Shown piece after piece: positions 1 through 9,390 of a stretch of 64,000 nucleotides of DNA. The stretch covers positions 1 through 64,000 of the forward strand of contig JALWGC010000006.1 in NCBI GenBank assembly GCA_027038835.1. The letters run 5' to 3'. A program made the position numbers and the translations under genes. This DNA is from Helicobacteraceae bacterium (GTDB taxonomy: Bacteria > Campylobacterota > Campylobacteria > Campylobacterales > Sulfurimonadaceae). The notes below the pieces were generated by a model. That model saw only the letters and a list, made by a program, of their open reading frames with translations, had not been told where the DNA came from and did no database searches. Position 1 is the first letter of the stretch. Each line of letters begins with the position of its first letter.

Positions 1-26
1 CTTTATGCTAACACAACTTTTTTACA

Positions 27-53
27 TTTCCCATCCTCTTTGAGTGATGGAAA
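27..53. terminator. imperfect stem-loop at left edge
   Basis: TTTCCCATC (27-35) faces GATGGAAA (46-53), with one bulged C. A T-run lies just before it (18-23), so it could end a leftward transcript or, less well, a rightward gene lying outside the window. Weak call based on shape only. Confidence 0.3.
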
Positions 54-82
54 GTGTATATGTATTATAGGAGGAGGATTGT

Positions 83-256
83 ATGGAAACCAAAAAACTA
101 CTATACGACACAAAAGATTTAAGAGAAATTCTTAACATTGGTATTAAAAAAGTGTACGAAGTGGTCAATCGAGACGACTTCCCAAAACCAGTTATGTTTG
201 GCAACAAAAGGTTATGGAAAAAAACGGAAATAGAAAAGTGGGTCAGGGGTGCGTAG
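83..256 (+). CDS. AlpA/excisionase-like helix-turn-helix regulator
   Basis: This 57-residue protein has the layout of the AlpA/phage-excisionase winged-helix family: an N-terminal 'KDLREILNIGIKKVYEVV' helix-turn-helix, the wing motif 'DFPKPVMFGNKRLW' (typically FPkPvklg.r..W), and a C-terminal 'TEIEKWVRG' helix. Such proteins bind DNA next to attachment sites and direct excision, or regulate the integrase of an integrated element. The ATG has a near-perfect ribosome binding site (GGAGGAGG, about 70-78). No integrase lies in the window; downstream there is only a 27-codon open frame (258-341) and repeats. I infer that this is the edge of a mobile or accessory segment extending left of the window. 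The family call is fairly sure; the excisionase role is inferred. Confidence 0.75.
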   Translation: METKKLLYDTKDLREILNIGIKKVYEVVNRDDFPKPVMFGNKRLWKKTEIEKWVRGA

Positions 257-298
257 GATGGTAACACGCAGAAAAAAAATCTCGATTTTTTCCGTTTA

Positions 299-318
299 TG
301 CAGTAGGTTTTGCAGTAG
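299..318 (+). repeat. direct repeat TGCAGTAG x2
   Basis: TGCAGTAG occurs at 299-306 and 311-318, one 12-bp (about one helical turn) period apart, just downstream of the AlpA-like gene. Tandem short repeats on one helix face are typical of excisionase or integrase arm sites, but they could also be chance. They lie inside a 27-codon open frame (258-341) that I do not recognise. Confidence 0.35.
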
Positions 319-343
319 AAAAAACGCCAAACACCCCTTAAAT

Positions 344-386
344 GCGGACTTTAACCACCACTTCGAGTCCGCCCGGTGGTACCACC
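344..386. other. nested palindromes with tRNA-3'-end-like string; terminator or att site
   Basis: GCGGACT (344-350) pairs with AGTCCGC (366-372), and GGTGGTACCACC (375-386) is a perfect 12-bp palindrome. ACCACC at 354-359 can also pair with GGTGGT at 375-380, so alternative folds exist. Read leftwards, the first hairpin lies just past the stop of the helical-repeat gene and may terminate it. Separately, 362-384 reads like a tRNA 3' end: T-loop TTCGAGT, T-stem strand CCGCC, a 7-nt acceptor strand, A and CCA. No matching 5' T-stem precedes it. This would fit an att core left by integration into a tRNA gene. Both readings are inference. Confidence 0.35.
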
Positions 387-392
387 TCCTAC

Positions 393-1454
393 TTACTCAA
401 TCCCTTTTACGTACTCTTTAAAGCTCGTTTTTTTCGCATCGATTTCGTTCGCCAGTATCTTCTGAGCGTATTCCAGTTTCAAATCTTCCAAATCTTTTTT
501 CGAATACAAAGCCATAATCTCCTCTGCGGAACTTGTTCTTAGATACGCAGCGAGGTTTTCATCTTCGAGATACTCCGTTACCAACTGCGCTACGAGATTT
601 TTTTGGTTTTGTTCGTTCATCGAAAGCAAGGTGATTTTCATCACTTTTTTGAAAAAATCATCTCCCATGTCGGCTTGAGCGACATTTTGTAAAATCCTGA
701 AAAAATGATCGAAGTTTTGCGCTAAAGAAAGCGATTTGACGAAATACTCTTTCGCCGTTTTTCTGTCGTCGCAAAAATCGGCAAACGAGAGTGCAAGTCG
801 TACGTTCTGTTCCAAATTCTGCACATCTGCCATCCCTTTTGCCACATCGAGGATCTCCTTGGCGGATTGTTTGTCGTTTAAATAATCGGGCGTAGAAACG
901 GAACGCGCGACATAGATGAAATCGTACACATCTTTTGCCAAAGCGAGTGCGTCTTGATATATCTCCCTCGCCCACTCTTTGTCCTCGAGGTAGTCCACAT
1001 CGGCGACGCTATCAGCAACAAAAGTGAGATCGGTCGTCTCTTTCGCGACTTCTATCCCCTTTTTGTACGCTTCTTTCGCACGCTCTTTGTCATCGAACTC
1101 TTCGATGAAAAGCTCGGCTATATTGACGTATTCTTCACTCGTGTCGGCGATACCGAGCGCTTTGTTGATGACGATTTTCGCCATGTCGGTATCGAGTTCG
1201 TCAAAAAGCATCGATTCGGCTATGTCGATGTAGTGTTGCGCCTGCCAAGCACCTTTGAGATCGTCAAGCAAAAACTCCTCATCCTCTTCCAAAAGGTACT
1301 TCGCAACGACACCGACATCTTCACCGACATCTTCGAACCCTATAAGCTCTTTTTTTTGAAATTTTTTCACAAATTCGGCAAAATCGACTTCAAACGGGTC
1401 TATTTTTCCCTCAAGAATCTCCTGTGCATACAACTGTTCTAAATTTTTATTCAC
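393..1454 (-). CDS. acidic helical-repeat (TPR/Sel1-like) protein, unknown function
   Basis: A 353-residue, strongly acidic, all-helical soluble protein without a signal peptide. The centre holds about four degenerate repeats of 34-38 residues, each starting near 'D(K/R)xxAKExxxxxLxLA' (for example DKERAKEAYKKG, DKEWAREIYQDA, DRKTAKEYFVKS), resembling tetratricopeptide repeats and suggesting a protein-binding scaffold. The two ends carry related segments: residues 6-31 (YAQEILEGKI...FAEFVKKF) resemble residues 327-353 (YAQKILANEI...FKEYVKGIE). The start is GTG, with AAGGAT in front. It is divergent from the efflux operon and next to the mobile-element-like left edge. I do not recognise a specific family. 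Confidence 0.6.
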   Translation of the reverse strand: MNKNLEQLYAQEILEGKIDPFEVDFAEFVKKFQKKELIGFEDVGEDVGVVAKYLLEEDEEFLLDDLKGAWQAQHYIDIAESMLFDELDTDMAKIVINKALGIADTSEEYVNIAELFIEEFDDKERAKEAYKKGIEVAKETTDLTFVADSVADVDYLEDKEWAREIYQDALALAKDVYDFIYVARSVSTPDYLNDKQSAKEILDVAKGMADVQNLEQNVRLALSFADFCDDRKTAKEYFVKSLSLAQNFDHFFRILQNVAQADMGDDFFKKVMKITLLSMNEQNQKNLVAQLVTEYLEDENLAAYLRTSSAEEIMALYSKKDLEDLKLEYAQKILANEIDAKKTSFKEYVKGIE

Positions 1455-1500
1455 ATTTTATCCTTTATATAGCGTTTTTATGATAGTATCTGCGTGTAAT

Positions 1501-1506
1501 TATAAT
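1501..1506 (+). promoter_or_regulatory. -10 box of efflux operon
   Basis: A perfect TATAAT in AT-rich DNA sits 16 nt before the ATG of the membrane-fusion gene, in the 67-bp region divergent from the helical-repeat gene. No clear -35 is seen, as is usual for Campylobacterota sigma70 promoters. Confidence 0.5.
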
Positions 1507-1521
1507 TGAAAAAGAGCAACG

Positions 1522-2685
1522 ATGAATCCAATACACTCACTCCTTCTCATAGCGTCGATAGTTTTCGTCGGCTGTTCCAAAGAGGAACAAACCACGACAC
1601 GACCAAAAGAGATCGTTTACAACGTCAACGTCATAAAGGTCGAAAACAAACCCGTACCTATTTGGATGCGCTATACGGGGCGTACCAAAGCGAGCAACAA
1701 ACAAGATATCGTCTCGAGAGTTTCGGGAATACTCGAAAAACGGTACGTCAAAGACGGCGAGTATGTCAAAAAAGGGCAAAAACTTTTCAAAATACAACAA
1801 GACGAGTATATAGCCGCGCTCCAAGCCGCACAAGCGAAACTCCAAGAAGATATTGCCGCACTTTCTCTTGCAAAAGCGAACGTCGATAGATACGAACCGC
1901 TTGTCCAAGAGGGGCTCGCTCCAAGAGCTACGCTCGAACAGTACCAAGCGCAAGTCGCCAAACTCAAAGCTTCCATCGAAGGGGACAAAGCCAACATCCA
2001 AGAAGCCAAACTCAACCTCGATTACACCCTTATCAAAGCGCCGACAAGCGGGAAAATCAGCGCTAGACGGGTCGATGTAGGAAACCTTATAGACGCCAAC
2101 TCCGCAGAGGTACTCACAACCATAGTCAAGACCGATCCTATTTATGCCTATTTCTCCCCGAGTCAACAAGACGTGATGTTGCTCAATCACTTGGCGACTC
2201 AAAAGAAACCGTACGCGTTTGTCGAACTAAGCACCCCTTTTGGGCTCAAACGCTTCAACGGTTTTGTCGATTTTTCCGACAACGTCGTCGATCCGCTCAC
2301 CTCCACCATCACGATGCGAGCGACCATACACAACCCAAACCAAGAGCTTATACCGGGTAGTTTCGTATATGTCAACATCTTTTTGACCGACAAGAGAAAA
2401 TTTATAATGATTCCTCCGTATGTCATTCTCAACGACCAAGTCGGCAAATACATCTACGTCGTCGATGAACACGACCGCGTAAAAAGGGTCGATATACAAA
2501 CCGGATATTCGACGAAATACTACACAAGCGTCACGAAAGGGCTCAAAGGTGGTGAGCGCGTCATCGTCTCCTCTTTGATGAAAATAAAACCGGGCAACAA
2601 AGTCGATGCGACCGACGTTACCGACAAAGAAGGTATCGATGCCGTTTTGAAGCGACACAATCTCATACCCAAAAAGATGGACTGA
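1522..2685 (+). CDS. RND efflux membrane-fusion lipoprotein (AcrA/CmeA-like)
   Basis: Periplasmic adaptor of a tripartite multidrug efflux pump, joining the inner-membrane RND pump to the outer-membrane channel. The 387 residues are the usual length. They start with a lipoprotein signal (lipobox ending VGC, Cys18), then a lipoyl half-motif (RVSGILEKRYVKDGEYVKKG, about 70-89), a long coiled-coil hairpin of alternating helix (about 95-165, rich in A, K and Q), the second lipoyl half (APTSGKISARRVDVGNL), and beta-barrel and membrane-proximal domains to the end. It is first in a three-gene operon and is followed after 3 nt by the pump. Substrate cannot be read from sequence; orthology to Campylobacter CmeA is likely but not proven. 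Confidence 0.93.
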   Translation: MNPIHSLLLIASIVFVGCSKEEQTTTRPKEIVYNVNVIKVENKPVPIWMRYTGRTKASNKQDIVSRVSGILEKRYVKDGEYVKKGQKLFKIQQDEYIAALQAAQAKLQEDIAALSLAKANVDRYEPLVQEGLAPRATLEQYQAQVAKLKASIEGDKANIQEAKLNLDYTLIKAPTSGKISARRVDVGNLIDANSAEVLTTIVKTDPIYAYFSPSQQDVMLLNHLATQKKPYAFVELSTPFGLKRFNGFVDFSDNVVDPLTSTITMRATIHNPNQELIPGSFVYVNIFLTDKRKFIMIPPYVILNDQVGKYIYVVDEHDRVKRVDIQTGYSTKYYTSVTKGLKGGERVIVSSLMKIKPGNKVDATDVTDKEGIDAVLKRHNLIPKKMD

Positions 2686-2688
2686 TTC

Positions 2689-5600
2689 ATGTTTAGCGTA
2701 ACGTTTATCAAACGCCCTATCCTCGCTATCGTCATTTCGCTTATTATCATCATTTCCGGACTGGTAAGTCTTGGCGTGCTTCCTGTTGCCGAGTATCCCG
2801 ACGTCGCTCCGCCGAAAGTCTCCGTTACGACGACTTATACGGGTGCGAACGCCTACGTCGTCGAAGACACCGTCACACGGGTTCTCGAAGAGAAGATAAA
2901 CGGCGTGAAGAACATGATATATATGGAATCGAGCTCCACTTCAACGGGTCGTAGTACCATAAACGTCTATTTCGAACCCGGTTACGACCTCGACATCGCC
3001 GCAGTCGATGTACAGAACAAAGTTTCCGAAGCGACACCGATGCTTCCGCCGGAAGTCAAATCGCAAGGGGTAACCATCTCCAAAGAATCCCCGAATTTGG
3101 TGTGTATTATCTCCATAACGGGTGATGGGCATTACAGTTCCGAGTTCCTTTCCAATTTCATCAATATCCAGATTCTCGATGAACTCAAACGGATCAAAGG
3201 GGTAGGAAAAGCGGAAAATCTAGGCGAGAAAAAATACGCGATGCGCATATGGCTCGACCCGGACAAAGTCGCCGCTTTGGGGCTCACTCCAAAAAACATC
3301 ATCGACGCGATCAAAAGTCAGAATATGCAGGCAAGTCTTGGGCGCATAGGCGCTCCACCCACTTTCAAAGACCAAAAACTCGACATCATCCTCACGACTA
3401 ACGGAAGACTAAGTGATGTCAAAGGGTTCGAAAATATCGTTTTGAAACACAAACAAGACGGCTCGCTCATCCACCTCAAAGATGTCGCACGAGTCGAACT
3501 CGGAAGTGAAGTGTATGATTGGAACTCCTTTTCTAACAAACAACCCGCAGGTATCATCGGTGTATTTCAGCTCAACGGTGCGAACTCACTCGAAATCAGA
3601 AAGAAAATCGGCGAAGTGATGGAGCGGCTTAAAAGCCGATTTCCAAAAGGGGTAACCTACTCCATCCCGTACGATACGACCAAATACGTCAAAGTCGCCA
3701 TCAAAAACGTCGTTTTCAACCTTTTTACCGCCGTAGCGCTGGTCATTCTCATCATTTTCATCTTCTTGGGTTCATGGAGACCGACCATCATCGCTTCGGT
3801 CGCCATTCCGGTCTCGCTTGTAGGTACGTTTGGTATCATGTACTTGGCACCGGGCTTTTCCATCAACTTCTTAACCCTTTTTGGGCTTATCTTGGCTATC
3901 GGTATCGTCGTGGACGATGTTATCTTGGTTGTAGAAAACGTCGAAGTCATTTTGGAAAAAGAACCTAACCTAAGCGTTGCGCAAGTGGTGAAAAAAGCGA
4001 TGATAGAGCTCATAGGGCCTATCATCTCCACGACCCTCGTGCTTGTCGCGGTTTTCGTACCGGTTTCGATGTTACCGGGGATTACGGGGAGTTTGTATCA
4101 ACAATTTGCACTGACCATTTCGTTCGCGGTTATGATCTCCTCTCTTAACGCCCTTACCCTCTCTCCCGCTCTTGCTTCTATCATCATCAAACGGAGAAAA
4201 CAGGGAGAAGAGAAGTTCATCTTTTTCAAAAAATTCGACGAAATACTCGATGCCGTTACAAGAAGCTACACAAAGCTTATTACCTTCACTATCAAGATGC
4301 GCTACATGATGGTAGCACTTTTTGCGGGTATTTTCTACCTCACCTACTATCTTTTCACCATCGCTCCAATGGCGTTCGTACCGAGCGAAGACAAGGGGGT
4401 GTGTCTGGTTTCGGTAAATCAACTTCCGGGTACTTCGCTTATGCAGACATCAAAAACGAGAAAAGAGGTCGAAAAACTTATCTATACGATCCCGGAAGTA
4501 GCCAATATCCAATCGATAGAGGGATACAACGTCATCACTTCCTCCATAGACAGCTCCGCCATAGCGATGTATGTAACGCTCAAAGACTGGAGTGAGCGTA
4601 CACAACCCGGTAGCGACGTCGATAGCGTCATCAAAAAAATCATGCGAAAAACCGCTTCGATAAGCGATGCGAAAGTGTCTGCGTTCAATCTGCCGGGGAT
4701 TCCGGGGATCGGGAGTGTAGGCGGGTTCGATTTTCGACTCCAAGACTACCTAAGCGGAAGTTTGGAAAACTTGGAGTACTACGCGAACAAACTCATAAAA
4801 GAAGCGGCCAAAGACCCGAGCATCGCGTATGTTTTCACTACATTCGCCACCAACTATCCGATGTACGACTTGGTGCTCAATCGAGACAAAATCAACGCGC
4901 TTGGAGTCGATATGAGTGAACTTTTCGCCACGATGCAGGCGTATTTCGGTTCCGTTTATATCAACGATTTTACCAAATTCGGTAAGGTGTTTCGTGTCTT
5001 TCTACAAGCGGATCGAAATTTCCGAAGTTCCAAAGAGGACATAAAGAAACTCTTTGTCAAAAACAAAGACGGCAAAATGGTTCCACTTAGCTCCATCATC
5101 ACCGTAAAAGAGATAAAAGGACCCTCCAACCTCACCCACTACAACATCTACCGAAGCATACAGCTAAACGGTGTCGCCGCTGCTGGGCATAGCTCTTCAG
5201 AAGCGATGAACGCGATGGAAAAGATTGCCAAACGTGTTCTTCCCCCTCAATACGGCTTCGAATGGAGCGGTATGAGTTTTCAAGAGAAGTTAGCAGGCAA
5301 CGCACAGATATACGTCGTCATTTTCGTTACCATCGTCGTATTCCTCGTTTTGGCAGCACAGTATGAAAGCTGGATTCTACCGTTTATGATACTTCTCTCG
5401 GTACCTATGGTCATAGGGGGAGCGGTCGGTGGATTGCTGTGGGTTGGATTACCGCTAAACACGTTCGCGCAAGTCGGTTTGGTACTGCTTGTCGCACTCG
5501 CGGCAAAAAACGCCATACTTATCGTCGAGTTCGCCAAGGAGCAAAGAGAAAACGGCTTTAGCATCGTCGAGTCCGCCATCAACGCCGGAAAACTCCGTTT

Positions 5601-5835
5601 TCGCGCGATTATGATGACGATACTTTCGTTTTTGTTCGGTATCTTCCCTCTTGCGTTCGCAACGGGTGCGGGAGCGATAACGCAACAATCCATCGGTGTC
5701 GTTTTGCTTTTTGGAATGGTGAGTGCGACATTCATTTCGACCATTTTCGTTCCGGTTCTTTATGTACTGCTTGAAACGATGCGGGAAAAATTCGTCAGTG
5801 TCGAAGAGGAGATAAAAAGGAGAGAGTCGCTATGA
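2689..5835 (+). CDS. RND multidrug efflux permease (AcrB/CmeB-like, HAE1 type)
   Basis: A 1048-residue inner-membrane proton antiporter that exports drugs or other hydrophobic compounds. It has the full RND plan: TM1 (residues 10-28), a first periplasmic porter loop, TM2-6, a second periplasmic loop, and TM8-12. The proton-relay pair in TM4 is intact ([13 protein letters not shown]), as is the TM10 lysine region ([14 protein letters not shown]). The N-terminus [15 protein letters not shown] is typical of the family. It follows the adaptor after 3 nt and overlaps the channel gene by 4 nt (ATGA). It contrasts with the second RND pump in this window, which is split and has only one of the two TM4 aspartates. 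Confidence 0.95.
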   Translation: MFSVTFIKRPILAIVISLIIIISGLVSLGVLPVAEYPDVAPPKVSVTTTYTGANAYVVEDTVTRVLEEKINGVKNMIYMESSSTSTGRSTINVYFEPGYDLDIAAVDVQNKVSEATPMLPPEVKSQGVTISKESPNLVCIISITGDGHYSSEFLSNFINIQILDELKRIKGVGKAENLGEKKYAMRIWLDPDKVAALGLTPKNIIDAIKSQNMQASLGRIGAPPTFKDQKLDIILTTNGRLSDVKGFENIVLKHKQDGSLIHLKDVARVELGSEVYDWNSFSNKQPAGIIGVFQLNGANSLEIRKKIGEVMERLKSRFPKGVTYSIPYDTTKYVKVAIKNVVFNLFTAVALVILIIFIFLGSWRPTIIASVAIPVSLVGTFGIMYLAPGFSINFLTLFGLILAIGIVVDDVILVVENVEVILEKEPNLSVAQVVKKAMIELIGPIISTTLVLVAVFVPVSMLPGITGSLYQQFALTISFAVMISSLNALTLSPALASIIIKRRKQGEEKFIFFKKFDEILDAVTRSYTKLITFTIKMRYMMVALFAGIFYLTYYLFTIAPMAFVPSEDKGVCLVSVNQLPGTSLMQTSKTRKEVEKLIYTIPEVANIQSIEGYNVITSSIDSSAIAMYVTLKDWSERTQPGSDVDSVIKKIMRKTASISDAKVSAFNLPGIPGIGSVGGFDFRLQDYLSGSLENLEYYANKLIKEAAKDPSIAYVFTTFATNYPMYDLVLNRDKINALGVDMSELFATMQAYFGSVYINDFTKFGKVFRVFLQADRNFRSSKEDIKKLFVKNKDGKMVPLSSIITVKEIKGPSNLTHYNIYRSIQLNGVAAAGHSSSEAMNAMEKIAKRVLPPQYGFEWSGMSFQEKLAGNAQIYVVIFVTIVVFLVLAAQYESWILPFMILLSVPMVIGGAVGGLLWVGLPLNTFAQVGLVLLVALAAKNAILIVEFAKEQRENGFSIVESAINAGKLRFRAIMMTILSFLFGIFPLAFATGAGAITQQSIGVVLLFGMVSATFISTIFVPVLYVLLETMREKFVSVEEEIKRRESL

Positions 5836-7115
5836 AAAAATTACTCTGTTGTCTTGTTTTGGGCGTTACGCTTTTGCAAGCGAAAACTTATACGGTCGAT
5901 GAACTCGTACTCCAAGCACTGAAAAACTCACCCGATATCAACATCTCCTCTATCGACCTCGAAGCTGCAAAAAAACGCTACGACCAAGCCCATGGAGGGT
6001 ATTTGCCAAGGCTCGATCTAAGTGCCGACTACACCTACATAAACTCCAAAACCGCACCCCAGAACTTCAGCGACGACGACACCGTTCTCACCGGCTCGCT
6101 TACGCTAAAACAACTCCTGTACGATTTTGGAAAAACATCGGGTATCGTCGGTAACTACGAAAACCTCTCCAAAGCGTTTAACGCCACGCTCCAAGAACAG
6201 ATACTGCGAAAAAAACGGGATGTCAAGACAGCGTACTACGATATACTCAAAAACAAGTCGCTCATAACCGTCAACGAAGAGAATCTCAAACTCAACAAAG
6301 CGCAGCTCTACCGCTCGAAACGCTACTATGAAGCAGGCATCAGGACGAAAATAGACATCAGCGATGCACAAGTAAGAGTTGTCAAAGCGGAGATAGCTTT
6401 GAAAAACTCCCGCTACGATTTACAAAAATCGTTCGCCAAACTCGACACTATCGTCGGTTTTTCCAAAATAGGCTACAAATACGACGTCTATGAAACAAAA
6501 ATCGATTTGAACAAAGATTTGTACGCTTCTTTGCCGACTTATCCTTACGACCTTGCAAAAGCCATCGCGTACGCATACCAAAACCGTCCGCTTTTACAAA
6601 ACAAGCGTTACCAAATCCAAGCACAACACGAGCTTGTCAAAAACGCCAAATCGACCTACTATCCAAGTATCTATTTCAATGCCGACTACGTCAGAAGCGA
6701 TGCAAAAGAGTACAACCTACTTTTCGATAAAGACCAATACTCCCTAACTGCGAATCTCAATTGGAATATCTTCAAAGGGGGAAGTGACGAAGCGAAAATA
6801 GAAGAACAAAAACTTCTCGAACAAAAAAAGAGCTCCGAACTGACAAAAATGATGCTGAAAATCAAAGAAGAGGTAACACGCTCTTACATTGCGCTGGATA
6901 AAAGCAAAGAGGATGTGCGCCTTAGTGAAAACCTCTTGAAGTTTTCGGCACAAAAGTTCGAACAAGTCTCCAAACAGTACGAGCACGGCCTCTCGGACTA
7001 CATAGAACTCCAAGAAGCCAGACAAGGATACATCGACGCCAAAACGAACTTGGTCATCAACTACTACAACTACTTCGCCGCTATGGCTATCCTCGATGCC
7101 GCCATCGGCAAATAA
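5832..7115 (+). CDS. outer-membrane efflux channel (TolC/CmeC-like)
   Basis: Third component of the tripartite pump: a TolC-family channel of 427 residues that forms the outer-membrane barrel and periplasmic tunnel. It has a signal peptide ending near LLQAKT (about residue 17), then two related halves of long amphipathic helices and short strands (the family's internal duplication), with the conserved 'NWNIFKGGS' strand in the second half and a C-terminal '[20 protein letters not shown]' helix. Its start overlaps the pump stop by 4 nt, so expression is translationally coupled. It converges with the CitE-like gene at its 3' side across a 50-bp gap containing a short GCTA/TAGC stem. Confidence 0.92.
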   Translation: MKKLLCCLVLGVTLLQAKTYTVDELVLQALKNSPDINISSIDLEAAKKRYDQAHGGYLPRLDLSADYTYINSKTAPQNFSDDDTVLTGSLTLKQLLYDFGKTSGIVGNYENLSKAFNATLQEQILRKKRDVKTAYYDILKNKSLITVNEENLKLNKAQLYRSKRYYEAGIRTKIDISDAQVRVVKAEIALKNSRYDLQKSFAKLDTIVGFSKIGYKYDVYETKIDLNKDLYASLPTYPYDLAKAIAYAYQNRPLLQNKRYQIQAQHELVKNAKSTYYPSIYFNADYVRSDAKEYNLLFDKDQYSLTANLNWNIFKGGSDEAKIEEQKLLEQKKSSELTKMMLKIKEEVTRSYIALDKSKEDVRLSENLLKFSAQKFEQVSKQYEHGLSDYIELQEARQGYIDAKTNLVINYYNYFAAMAILDAAIGK

Positions 7116-7165
7116 GGCTAGTTCGAAATTTTAGCTCACGTAGCGACTACAACTTTTCTACCGTT

Positions 7166-8101
7166 TTAAAGTTTTAAAATCGCAAGTGCGCCTTTGTAGA
7201 TGGGTTCATCTATAAAACCGTATTTCGGATGGCTAAAACCGGTTATCCCTTCACTTCGTTTTTCTTCGAACAAGCGCACTATCTCTTTAGCACGTTCTAT
7301 CTCCTCTTTCGGTCTTGCAAAAACATCGTTGACTATCTCCACCTGTTTTGGAGAAATGCACCCTTTTGCATCGTAGCCCATCGATTTTTCAAGTTCGACC
7401 CACTCCCTAAAGCCGTCTAAATCTTTATACTCTTGATAAACGAAAGAAACCGGTTTGACGCCCATCGCTTTACACTCGAGTAGAAATCTAGGAAGTATGT
7501 AAAGAATCGACGGATTTTCCTTGGTTATAAGATGTTGCGAAAGCCCCATATCGGCAAATAGATCGAGTATGCCCAAATAAAACGTTTTGACCTTTTCGCA
7601 ACGGCGCAAACTCGTTAGCTTGTGCCAAGCTTCTTTCGTTTCTATCGAAAGGTGCAGTTCGATATCGTCATGCAGAAGTGCGAGAACGTTTTCGACCTCT
7701 TGTTCGTTTCGAATCTTCGGCACTCGCACGGCATCTGGCATATACTGGTTCAAATAGGCTATTTCATCGTATCCGGTCGTATCGAGCGAATTGACACGAA
7801 CGACAAGTTTTTTACTACATCGGCGCAAACGTGAAAGAAATATCGCACAAAGCACAAGCGCGAACGGTTTTTCCTCTTCGCTCACTCCATCTTCGAGATT
7901 GAGCATAATACACTCGGCATCGAGTGTTTCTATCTTGTTGAGATGTTTTACGTTGTTGCATGAAAGCATCAAAACGCTTCTATAGTTTTCATTTTTGTTG
8001 ACTTCTCTGTATGTCGGAGAACAAAAAGTTTGCAACTGCTTCAAATCTCTCTTTTCATAAGCTTCTTGAATCTGCCCCAGAAGCGGCTGGTCTATTATCA
8101 T
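7166..8101 (-). CDS. HpcH/HpaI aldolase / citrate lyase beta-like protein
   Basis: A 311-residue member of the CitE-like family of the HpcH/HpaI aldolase superfamily. These enzymes cleave or form C-C bonds in (malyl/citramalyl/citryl)-CoA-type substrates using Mg2+. Family landmarks in order: 'RSVLMLSCNN' (equivalent to RSxLFVPG), 'CIMLNLEDGV' (usually DLEDaV), 'VVRVNSLDT' (the R-x-N substrate motif), 'LSIETKEA' (catalytic/metal Glu) and 'GCISPKQVEIVNDVF' (usually GkxaIHPxQi). An extra N-terminal segment of about 40 residues precedes the TIM barrel. It overlaps the upstream cytochrome gene by 4 nt, so the two are co-translated. Substrate unknown; LNLED instead of DLEDA makes it a divergent member. 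Confidence 0.7.
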   Translation of the reverse strand: MIIDQPLLGQIQEAYEKRDLKQLQTFCSPTYREVNKNENYRSVLMLSCNNVKHLNKIETLDAECIMLNLEDGVSEEEKPFALVLCAIFLSRLRRCSKKLVVRVNSLDTTGYDEIAYLNQYMPDAVRVPKIRNEQEVENVLALLHDDIELHLSIETKEAWHKLTSLRRCEKVKTFYLGILDLFADMGLSQHLITKENPSILYILPRFLLECKAMGVKPVSFVYQEYKDLDGFREWVELEKSMGYDAKGCISPKQVEIVNDVFARPKEEIERAKEIVRLFEEKRSEGITGFSHPKYGFIDEPIYKGALAILKL

Positions 8102-8472
8102 TTTTTTCTCTCCAAATTCACCTGCTTGAGGTAGAAATAAAGCGCTTTTATCTCCCCTTCGGTGAGGTAATATTTAGGCATTCCGCTCACTCTGCCAAGC
8201 AAGACGTTTCGGAAAGTCTTGTAATCGAGCTTGTTGATAGCGGGTGCACGAAATTCTCTATCGACTTTCACTTTGTATATTTGCTCCCCTTTTTTGAGCT
8301 TTTTGGTTTCTTTGTATTTGGCTATAAGCTTCCCTTCCCCTTTGAGACCGTGACACTTGTGGCACCCTATTCCGCGCGGGTTTTTGTACAAGAGCGACGA
8401 ATACTCCATTTGGGTTATGAAACTGCTTTCGGCAAAAAGGCTCAAAGGCAAAAACAAAAGTAAAAATCGCAA
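8098..8472 (-). CDS. small monohaem c-type cytochrome
   Basis: A 124-residue periplasmic electron carrier. It has a Sec signal peptide (MRFLLLFLPLSLFAES, cleavage near residue 14-15), a single CHKCH haem c site at about residues 37-41, and a probable axial methionine in 'GMPKYYLTEGEIKALYFYL', the class I C-terminal pattern. The start is TTG: its upstream AGGAGG (8478-8483) sits 5 nt away and no ATG fits. It is followed by a 4-nt overlap with the CitE-like gene. Role in respiration is inferred from class; the partner is unknown. Confidence 0.85.
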   Translation of the reverse strand: MRFLLLFLPLSLFAESSFITQMEYSSLLYKNPRGIGCHKCHGLKGEGKLIAKYKETKKLKKGEQIYKVKVDREFRAPAINKLDYKTFRNVLLGRVSGMPKYYLTEGEIKALYFYLKQVNLERKK

Positions 8473-8499
8473 TGTAGCCTCCTATTAAATTCTAAATGA

Positions 8500-8505
8500 T
8501 ATAAT
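8500..8505 (+). promoter_or_regulatory. -10 box of folD
   Basis: A perfect TATAAT lies 27 nt before the folD ATG, in the 60-bp region divergent from the cytochrome gene, with AT-rich DNA upstream. Confidence 0.5.
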
Positions 8506-8532
8506 ATCGAAAATTTATTGTTTGGATGATAA

Positions 8533-9390
8533 ATGCAGATACTTGACGGAAAAAAACTCTCGAAGAAAATAGAAGAATATGTCGCTTTCGAAACGAAAGA
8601 ATTAAAAAGTGCCACAGGTCGCGTTCCGGGGCTTGCGGTCATACTTGTAGGGAACGATCCTGCAAGTCATGCGTATGTCGGCATGAAGAAAAAAGCGTGC
8701 GATAGAGTCGGTTTCTACTCCGTAACCCATGAAATGCCGGAGAACATCTCCCAAGAGGCGATAGAAGAAACTATAAAGATGATGAACCAAAACCCAAACA
8801 TCGACGGTATCCTCATCCAATTGCCGCTTCCAGCGCATATCGACACGACAAAACTACTCGAACTTGTCGCTCCCGAAAAAGACGTGGACGGTTTTCACCC
8901 TTTCAACGTCGGACGACTGACGACGGGGCTGGATGGGTTCGTTCCGTGTACTCCCCTTGGTGTCATGGAGCTTTTGAGCGAATACGACATCGACGTAAAA
9001 GGGAAAAACTGCTGCGTCGTAGGTGCAAGCAACATCGTCGGTAAACCGATGGCGGCACTTCTGCTAAACGCCAACGCGACGGTGGAAGTTTGCCACATTT
9101 TTACCGATGACTTGAAAAAACACACGCTAAATGCGGACATGATATTCGTCGGGGCAGGTGTTATCAACCTTATAAAAGAAGATATGGTCAAAGAGGGAGC
9201 CGTTATCGTAGATATCGGCATCAACCGAGCGGAAAACGGTAAACTTGTCGGAGACGTCGATTTCGAAAACGTTTCGAAAAAATGTTCCTACATCACTCCC
9301 GTTCCGGGGGGTGTCGGCCCTATGACCATAGCGATGCTTCTCTCGAACACCCTCAAAGCTGCGAAACTTCATGTAAAAGAAGAAGCGTAG
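8533..9390 (+). CDS. folD: bifunctional methylene-THF dehydrogenase/cyclohydrolase
   Basis: FolD interconverts 5,10-methylene-, methenyl- and 10-formyl-tetrahydrofolate in the cytosol, supplying one-carbon units. Its 285 residues match the family length. Visible signatures are the N-terminal catalytic segment with 'YVGMKKKACDRVG' (YxxxK active site), 'GILIQLPLP' and 'KDVDGFHPFNVG' (about residues 96-125), and the nucleotide-binding 'VVGASNIVGKPMA' (about 160-172), ending with 'TPVPGGVGPMT'. It begins a co-directional run; lepB starts directly after its stop with no spacer. Confidence 0.97.
   Translation: MQILDGKKLSKKIEEYVAFETKELKSATGRVPGLAVILVGNDPASHAYVGMKKKACDRVGFYSVTHEMPENISQEAIEETIKMMNQNPNIDGILIQLPLPAHIDTTKLLELVAPEKDVDGFHPFNVGRLTTGLDGFVPCTPLGVMELLSEYDIDVKGKNCCVVGASNIVGKPMAALLLNANATVEVCHIFTDDLKKHTLNADMIFVGAGVINLIKEDMVKEGAVIVDIGINRAENGKLVGDVDFENVSKKCSYITPVPGGVGPMTIAMLLSNTLKAAKLHVKEEA

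Noticed and set aside
22-330. 102-codon minus-strand frame opposite the AlpA-like gene
   Set aside because: It is the antisense shadow of the AlpA-like gene, which has a clear ribosome binding site and recognisable domain; the minus frame has no motif and poor codon sense.
340-386. A complete tRNA gene at the left edge
   Set aside because: Only the 3' part (T-loop to CCA) can be matched; the 5' T-stem strand does not pair and no D-arm, anticodon arm or acceptor 5' strand precedes it.
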